A stretch of 64,000 bases of DNA from Corticium candelabrum. Taxonomy: Eukaryota > Porifera > Homoscleromorpha > Homosclerophorida > Plakinidae. The notes under the pieces were generated by a model. That model saw nothing but the letters and a program-made list of their open reading frames with translations. It was not told the DNA's origin and did no database searches. The stretch is from NCBI RefSeq assembly GCF_963422355.1, contig NC_085090.1:1915411-1979410 (forward strand), written 5' to 3'. Positions 58,253-64,000 of this stretch are shown here, piece by piece; the first letter of the stretch is position 1, and the number at the start of each line of letters is the position of its first letter. A program made the position numbers and the translations under genes.

Positions 58253-58453
58253 GCCATTTAGCTCTTTAAGAGCAATCGAATTAGCTTTATCAAGCTATGA
58301 AATCGGATCGGGGGTCCCACGTCACTATGACGTTCTCGAAAGCGACCAGGCTCTTCTCGCGCTGGAGCAATTCCGGTAAAAGCTCCTTCTCCTCGTGTGA
58401 TTCACGTGCGGTTAGCTCAGCGACTGCGCGGAAGAGCCTGGCTTGCGAGGCTA
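58253..58453 (-). repeat. Right TIR of element B
   Basis: Inverted copy of 51792-51992, with 3 substitutions. Confidence 0.95.
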
Positions 58454-58462
58454 TGGACACCG
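58454..58462. repeat. 9-bp target-site duplication, right of element B
   Basis: TGGACACCG, identical to 51783-51791. Confidence 0.95.
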
Positions 58463-58749
58463 CAGCTAATCGCCTTATAAAGGCTGCATGCACAACTAAA
58501 CAAAGATGAAAATTTGCTGGTAACCAGAGGAGGTAGTGCATGCTGTCGCACATGCTGTCGCACATGCGTATTAACCGACAACACGCCTTACGGCAGTAGG
58601 CGCGGTCATTACTTTGGCTGATCTGTTCGCCGCAAGGTTGATCCTATTAGAAGCGAACGTGATGCGAGGTGTTGTTTTACGTGTTACTCTAAAGTCTGTT
58701 CGATTATTGGAGGACGTGGGAACTGCGGTTAATAGATAAGGAATTGAAG

Positions 58750-59148
58750 AGCTGAGACGGGCGTTGTTAATTCCGGCTAGTGAAATAAACGGCTCAACCC
58801 AGGACGCACTACAGATGCACGTGCAGAGAGCTAACTATCAATCCGCAGTTTGGGTAAGAGCTCTTCAAGCCAAACCGGTTGTACCCTCTCCTTGTGGGTA
58901 TGGGTGGGCAATTGTGAATGATCGATTAACAATGAAATGGATGACACGGAAACCAGCACCTGATGACCTACTGCATGGTTTTAGTCAATTGCCGTTGTCA
59001 TACCGGATGTAGTTCACGTCGACGTTCTTGTGTACGCGAAGGGATGCCTCGTACAGATGCTTGTGGTTGTGAAGACTGCGACAACCAAACCGCTTCATGT
59101 AGACGTGAAACAGACAGCCAAGGAAGTGACGATGAAGCAGAGTTCTAG
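58750..59148 (+). pseudogene. C-terminal fragment of a TE-associated unknown protein
   Basis: GIEELRRALLIPASEING, QDALQMHVQRANYQSAVWVR, VPSPCGYGWAIVNDRLTMKW and MTRKPAPDDLLHGF are followed, after a frame change near 58975, by CRCHTGCSSRRRSCVREGMP and DACGCEDCDNQ. From memory, the HVxRANYQxxxWxxAL ... PSPxGxGW ... KPAPxxLL ... CxCxxxxC arrangement is the conserved C-terminus of a very abundant invertebrate TE-associated family. Together with 51281-51720 it suggests that element B landed inside such a gene. Confidence 0.55.
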
Positions 59149-59159
59149 AGCAGCCGACT

Positions 59160-60660
59160 TACTTTAGCTAGTTGTTAATTTGCTTCAAGTTTGCTGCACA
59201 CATAGTAATATTACAGACTAGAAAGGCACATTTAGATTATTTTTCTCTATTTTGACGAAGTTGAAATACTATATAGTTAGACTACTAACTTGATTAGATA
59301 AGATGGATTAGGTAAGATTGCCGTTTTGAGTAATAAACCATGGTTGCTATGGCAACGCAGAGTATCTTTGGTTCTACTACTTTGAACACTTTTCAGACTA
59401 ACTAATGTTAAATTCGCACTCTTCTATGTCGTTTGTCGAGATATCAATAATAAAACTTAGATCGGACTGTTGGGGCGACAGACTTGAAAAACTGACCGTG
59501 GGCCGTAGGACTACAGGTAACTATCACGGAACATAACTTAAATGTTCTCCTATAACATATCCAGACTCACATAGAGATACTTCCAAACGAAACACCACTA
59601 CGTCACAACTTGAAAGATCCAGACAAAAACATTGAAGTGTACTCTTAAACAAACACCAGTAAGTCACAACGTAGCCATACGTACATAGTTATTACAAGTA
59701 ATATCCTCATGGATCATACAGATTGATGACCAGGAAACAACACTTGTTCAACGAAGTCAGGAAACACTTAATTTTCTAGCAAACGCTTTTCCAGCAAAAT
59801 GAGAAAATCCTCAGGAGACTATCTGTCATTGAAAACAAACTGGTAAGACAAATGAGAACCTTTTATACGAATACTATCTTACACTGAAGAACTGCATGGT
59901 TTCTTATAGGATGATGTACTGAAGATGAACCGGCGATCTCGAGCTGATCAAATCCTGGCACCATTACACCAAACTGCACTCAACAACTCTAGAAAAGTTG
60001 CTGAAGCCAAATTAAAAAGGGGCCATGTTAAATGGCCAAATCCCTAATACGGTGGTTTTTCACCCACGAGAAACTAATGACATGTAGAGTGGGAAAAAGC
60101 CAACAGTGGAATATTAGAAAGTAGACCACAGTCTAATCAACATCAGCTTCATCTCCTCATATATCCACAAGCTTTGTGTCATTTCCTCACAGATGTACTT
60201 ATGCACATGCATTTTTGCATTTTCAGTTTCAGACTTTGTAGCAGAGACCTACAAGACAAAACCATGGTCGCCGTCAGAGATGATGACAGCAATAAATAAA
60301 GGCTTCTGCAACTACAAGTCGCATCCCCGAAAGGAGTCTCAACCAAAAAGTAGAACTCACTAGACGTAAAATAGAAGTAGAACTCACCACGTAGACATAA
60401 AAAAGTTATGCTGTTTTAGTAGAAACACGTCGGACGAGGTCGAAATCTAACAGATCGAAGTTCAACGGCCGGTCATTTCTAGCTACGCGCATGCTCGCAA
60501 CCTAACCGCGTGCATGTGATCTCCGTACACTTTCCGCATGCGTCTCTTGTGCGATAACTGTCATGCGGATCGAGGTCCCAACTATGTAAATGAACTACGT
60601 ATTTGCGAGTCGACTCTTATCGTAAGCATTTCGTTTGCGAGTCACAAAAATTCTCTATAG
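59160..60660. other. Mostly featureless; contains a 200-bp repeat copy
   Basis: 59517-59715 is the second copy of the repeat at 47104-47310. Nothing else is recognised on either strand. Confidence 0.5.
59517..59715 (+). repeat. Interspersed repeat, second copy (matches 47104-47310)
   Basis: About 85-90 per cent similar to 47104-47310 by eye, with small deletions. Confidence 0.85.
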
Positions 60661-61644
60661 GGGAAAGCAGAAGAGTCAGATCTTATTCCCAAGATGTCAA
60701 GAACAAAGACATTACGAATGCTCAGATTTGGACATCCGGTAAGTGGAAAGAATGCTACTAGCATTAGACAGATTCAATCGTAAAAGCAGCAGCTGCAGGC
60801 CACAGACTCAGCAATGTTTTCCGATGAAACAGTTGAAGACAAAGCACCCCCTCTCAGTTTAATGCAAAAGAAGGAATCAATACCAAAACACACAACCCGG
60901 CACAAAACAACAGTGACCATAGCTCACTACAACAATTGTACAGGTCAGCTTTACCAAGCACCTCCTGAAACAGAAATATTTATCAACTTCTAGTACAAAT
61001 GACTTCATGCAGGTTACCATCCAAAACCACAATGGCCAACAACAACAGTGTTGCTCCAGTGGTTGTCTTGACTGGGAGAAACACTGACATGTCATCAGAA
61101 AAACGAAGTCAGTGAAGAAATTGCAGCCACAGCAATTAGCACAAGCAAGATATACGCTGCTTTAGTACGCCGACTCTCAGAGACTATTGATGGAGAGCTT
61201 AAGCAGCTGTGTACATTCAATGCAGCAAGAGTGCTTCAAAAAAACATCATCTGAACAACTGCTATCATTCAACATTCACAGGGTTACTAACGAATTAAGG
61301 TCTCAAATGCCTAGTTAACGATTGTCGTGATAGCTGCTGCAGCATCCACCAGAAAGAGGGAGCAGAAAATAAAAAGACCGATGCCAGGCACGAGAAGGTT
61401 GCAACATATGTTTAGGTGCTATACTGCTTACAGAAAGAGGTGACAAAATGTCAGCTCTACACTATGCTATTGGGTTTGCTTTGCATAGTGGTGAAACTAC
61501 TTCTCAACCTTTGAGAGGCTGTCCAATTTTGGAGCAGTGCATCACAGACAAATTAGTTTTATGAAAGTTAGATGAACAGATCTAGTTACAGATGCCTATG
61601 TATCTACCACCAGTATACCCAAACAATTCAAAGACATATATGCT

Positions 61645-62345
61645 ATGTCTAGCAAAGAAAAACAAGTTCTACTCCATGACATTACAGCTGAGATTGCAGA
61701 CTACATTTTGAAAAATCATTATGAGACCCTAAGAAGACTCTCAGCACACCAGCTGACACAAGAAAGACTATTGCGTAGGCAAGATGGCTGGCAAAGTCAT
61801 ATCGGTGCAGCAAATGTAGGTAAGACATGAACAGCAACAGCATGGTATCTAAATCAACCGACCAGAGTCAGCTACAGTTGTGGATCCGGAGGCTTTCCGA
61901 CAAGATGATCATATGTACAACTACAATACAGGTGTCATGAAACTGAGGTTATTGCACAGAAATTTCCTAGAGGAGCACAATACGTGAGGGGGATAGAGAG
62001 AGGTTGGCCATGCTGTGGAAATTTGCCATGGGCATTAAAAGTATGCAATAGAGGGTCTTCTCTTGACACCCCGACTACAACCCACTTTGTCTCCAAGGGC
62101 AGCAGAGGTAACGAAGTGGAATAAAAGTGTAATCACCAAAGGTGGTCCAGGAAACTATTCCTCTGGACCTGGCTCTGGAACATCTTCACCATGCAACAAA
62201 AGCAGATCTCAAGCATTTTGAGAGCCAACATAACAGAGGTGTCAGCAAGAAGATGCAGTCAATCTGCAGGGTATTAGAACAATGTACTTGAACAGCTAGA
62301 CCAGCAGTTAGATGTTGCTCCCAAGCATGGAAGACATACAACACT
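61645..62345 (+). pseudogene. DUF6589-like protein, third lineage, decayed C-terminal part
   Basis: Plus-strand frames give MSSKEKQVLLHDITAEIADY, then DDHMYNYNTGVMKLRLLHRN and EGDRERLAMLWKFAMGIKS, QPTLSPRAAEVTKWNKSVIT with KGGPG, and IPLDLALEHLHHATKADLKH. The order (Y-x-M-x-LL-x-NF, DGxRL-x-x-LWKF, W-x-x-x-x-NT-x-GG-x-G, PLDLxxEH) parallels DGERLYRLWKFKML and NNVPLDLMVEH of element A. Several stops and frameshifts. Some upstream frames (61120-61250) may belong to it. No TAGCCTCG terminus was found nearby. Confidence 0.55.
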
Positions 62346-62415
62346 TAGCACAAAAGATTTCAGACAAACTGGAATGCTATTCATTTACGTCACTACATGA
62401 AGGTACAGTAAGTTC

Positions 62416-62488
62416 AATTGTCTACTAGAAAGTCCTACTGGCAGCGGGAAAACATTGGCGTTGCTGTGCTCTGTGCTTGCATGGCAAC
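62416..62488 (+). pseudogene. FANCJ/BRIP1-like helicase exon fragment (Walker A)
   Basis: [20 protein letters not shown] followed by LAWQ matches the Q-motif-distal Walker A region of the XPD-family helicase FANCJ (BRIP1) almost word for word. The frame closes soon after and no other FANCJ motif is visible, so it is an isolated exon-sized fragment. It lies 70 bases downstream of the third DUF6589-like remnant. Confidence 0.6.
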
Positions 62489-62819
62489 ACAATGAGAGAG
62501 GTTGGAATTCAAGTCAGTTTCGCACGATCTTTTGAAAGGCTTGAAAAATAAGAAACTGTATGCATGGCTAGACAAGCACAAGACATTGATTACACGTAGT
62601 GGTGGGGAAATACTTGTATTTGCTAACGCTGTAGCTGTCAGTTAAGTGTGCGGCAGTGCAGCTAGTAACTAAATTACTTTTCATGCTGTCTTGACTCTGA
62701 CTTTATATAAAACAAATAAAAAGGTTGCACGTGACAACAGTGAACGTTATCTATACAAGACGGACATATCAGGTGGAGAAATCATGTTGTTGTACCCCTA
62801 AATGGTGCTTGTCTCCGAT

Positions 62820-63140
62820 TCAGCTGCTACATGCAGGACACCAAGACATTGTAAAATAGCGGTCTTGGCCAGAACTTCGCAGCTAGTGGTGGCCAGGTAT
62901 CGATCTCAATAACTAGAAAAATAGCAAATGAGTGTGGCATTTGCCAAGTTAATGGGAAAGCCGAAAAAGTTCTATAACATCCGTGAAAAGTGCCCAGTCG
63001 GCCATGGAAAAGACTGCACATTGATTATCCAAGGAATTTCAAGGTCAAATGCTGTTAGTGATTGTGGATGCTTACTCCAAATGGATAAATGTTCATGTTA
63101 CTTACTACACGGCCGCCACGCAGAAGACCATATAAATGGT
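62820..63140 (+). pseudogene. Ty3/gypsy integrase fragment, decayed
   Basis: Frames give LLHAGHQDIVK, WWPGIDLNN, RPWKRLHIDYPRNFKVK and LLVIVDAYSKWINVHVTYYT, the HHCC-to-catalytic-core segment of gypsy integrase (WWPGID ... HIDYAGPF ... VVDAYSKW). Multiple frameshifts. A different lineage from 44242-46794. Confidence 0.7.
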
Positions 63141-63179
63141 AAGTGATTCACCTGTGTCTAGAAATTAACGCAGATTTCA

Positions 63180-63405
63180 TGGCTCTTGCAAAGAATACTT
63201 TTAATTCTAGTAGTCGGAAAACTTGTCTGGAAGAATTGGGCTTTAACTTTCCAGAGTTAAATACCTTACAAAAATTCTATATTACTCTACCACCCCTAGT
63301 GTCAAGTCTAGATAAAGAATCTACTTCATACCTTCTGAAGGAGTGCAGCAAGGTGACCCCTCGGGTCCATTGCTATTCAGCTTGTTTTTGTCATTCTGAA
63401 GTTTT
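63180..63405 (+). pseudogene. LINE reverse transcriptase palm fragment
   Basis: MALAKNTFNSSSRKTCLEEL and FNFPELN (AFNS ... palm start), then after a frame change IPSEGVQQGDPSGPLLFSLF. The QGDP motif is intact. Nothing of the YxDD region follows. Confidence 0.7.
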
Positions 63406-63467
63406 TCTTCCACTCCCATCATTCCACACCACACGCGCTTGATCCCACCACCTGCAGCTGCAGAGCT

Positions 63468-63725
63468 TTATCCACTTTGTTCGTCCTCGGCGTGCTTGTT
63501 CAGTTTTCTAAGCAGGAGCTGATAAAGTACTGCAAATATTTGCAGGAACTTCCTGCGAAAAACCAGCATCAACGCCAGTAGTCGTAGCCGCTTTTTGCTG
63601 CGCTGTAACGCAATGATTTGTCGACGCCGCCTGTCTATAGCTGCATACTGCCGACGACGAAGAAGTAACAAGAGCACAGTCTGTTTGTTCATCGAAGAAT
63701 GTAATGTAATACACACTAATTGCAT
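63468..63725 (-). pseudogene. Possible Harbinger-type transposase N-terminus
   Basis: The minus frame begins MNKQTVLLLLLRRRQYAAID and is followed by RRRRQIIALQRSKKRLRLL. A short Leu- and Arg-rich start of this kind is common in PIF/Harbinger transposases. No catalytic domain is in the window. The flank 63730-63865 has repeated GCTAACC words. Confidence 0.25.
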
Positions 63726-63729
63726 GCCA

Positions 63730-63865
63730 ATGTTGCTAACCTTGCGCTAACCATGCTTGCTGTCTGGTTAGTGCTAACCAAGAATATGACACCTAGATGC
63801 TCTCAGACGATCTGCAAAATGGTAGTTATCTATAATTGAGTTTGCTAACCAAGGTCGCTAACCCT
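63730..63865. repeat. GCTAACC-rich segment
   Basis: The heptamer GCTAACC occurs about six times (and once inverted as GGTTAG) in 136 bases. Could be subterminal repeats of a TIR element. Nothing recognised from 63866 to 64000. Confidence 0.4.
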
Positions 63866-64000
63866 AGAGTGAAAACGCCAATTGAAGACAAGCAGCTATA
63901 CAAACAAATAACAAGAGCAGTTATAGGTATACAGTCACTTTTTTTGCAACAAATCAAAGAATTAGAAATAAAGATTGTTCAAACTTTGCCCAAGAGTTGT

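Larger units (their letters stand above)
51792..58453. mobile_element. Element B: RecQ-helicase + DUF6589-like TIR transposon (6,662 bp)
   Basis: 201-bp TIRs (51792-51992 and 58253-58453) differ at only 3 positions and start TAGCCTCGCAAGCCAGGCT. The 9-mer TGGACACCG flanks both ends (51783-51791 and 58454-58462). As in element A, a RecQ-type helicase reads inward from the left and a multi-exon DUF6589-like gene from the right. No stop or frameshift was found in the helicase, nor in the parts of the partner gene that could be followed, so the copy may be autonomous. Confidence 0.95.

Noticed and set aside
51792..58453. Element B as a MULE, on the basis of its 9-bp duplication
   Set aside because: Neither encoded protein shows the MULE signature present at 32034-33124, and the TIRs differ from MULE ends I know.

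Overview
The window is nuclear DNA of an animal. It has intron-split genes with GT/AG junctions, long GT, TA and CTAC microsatellites, and a dense, nested load of transposable elements (TEs). The mix (LOXHD1-like PLAT gene, Kelch-EGF receptor kinase, THAP/Kolobok, hAT, MULE, Tc1, Ty3/gypsy, LINE and DUF6589-type elements) suggests an early-branching metazoan. I favour a sponge over a cnidarian, but weakly. No prokaryotic or organellar features were seen.

Layout. 188-15747 (minus): 5' part of a LOXHD1-like multi-PLAT gene, continuing past the left edge; 9 of its exons could be placed with consistent splice phases. Its 8.3-kb intron region holds a Kolobok-like TTAA element (2608-7605) carrying a nested hAT element (3129-6955), plus a 1.06-kb fold-back element (8178-9236). 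15.7-19.5 kb: short TIR elements and a 1.2-kb GT-rich minisatellite. 19.5-20.5 kb: LINE 3' ends. 21102-31384 (minus): a two-exon receptor kinase (signal peptide, Kelch-like ectodomain, EGF, TM, TKL-like kinase). Its only coding intron contains a 6,865-bp transposon (element A, 21384-28248). 32-44 kb: remains of MULE, hAT, Tc1/mariner and gypsy elements and of a multi-copy unknown protein. 44242-46794: an internally rearranged gypsy LTR element. 47-50 kb: two LINE fragments. 51792-58453: a 6,662-bp transposon (element B). 59-64 kb: more TE debris, including a third DUF6589-like fragment.

The main discovery candidate is the pair A and B. They have different sequences but the same plan: terminal inverted repeats starting TAGCCTCG, a perfect 9-bp target-site duplication, a RecQ-type helicase reading in from the left end, and a DUF6589-like multi-exon protein reading in from the right end, so the two genes converge. 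Element A has a stop codon in the helicase and a frameshift in the partner gene. Element B shows neither kind of lesion in the parts I could follow, and its 201-bp TIRs differ at 3 positions. The two partner proteins have different N-terminal DNA-binding modules (ZAD-like zinc finger in A, RFX-like winged helix in B). I know of no described superfamily with this combination, but I could not search.
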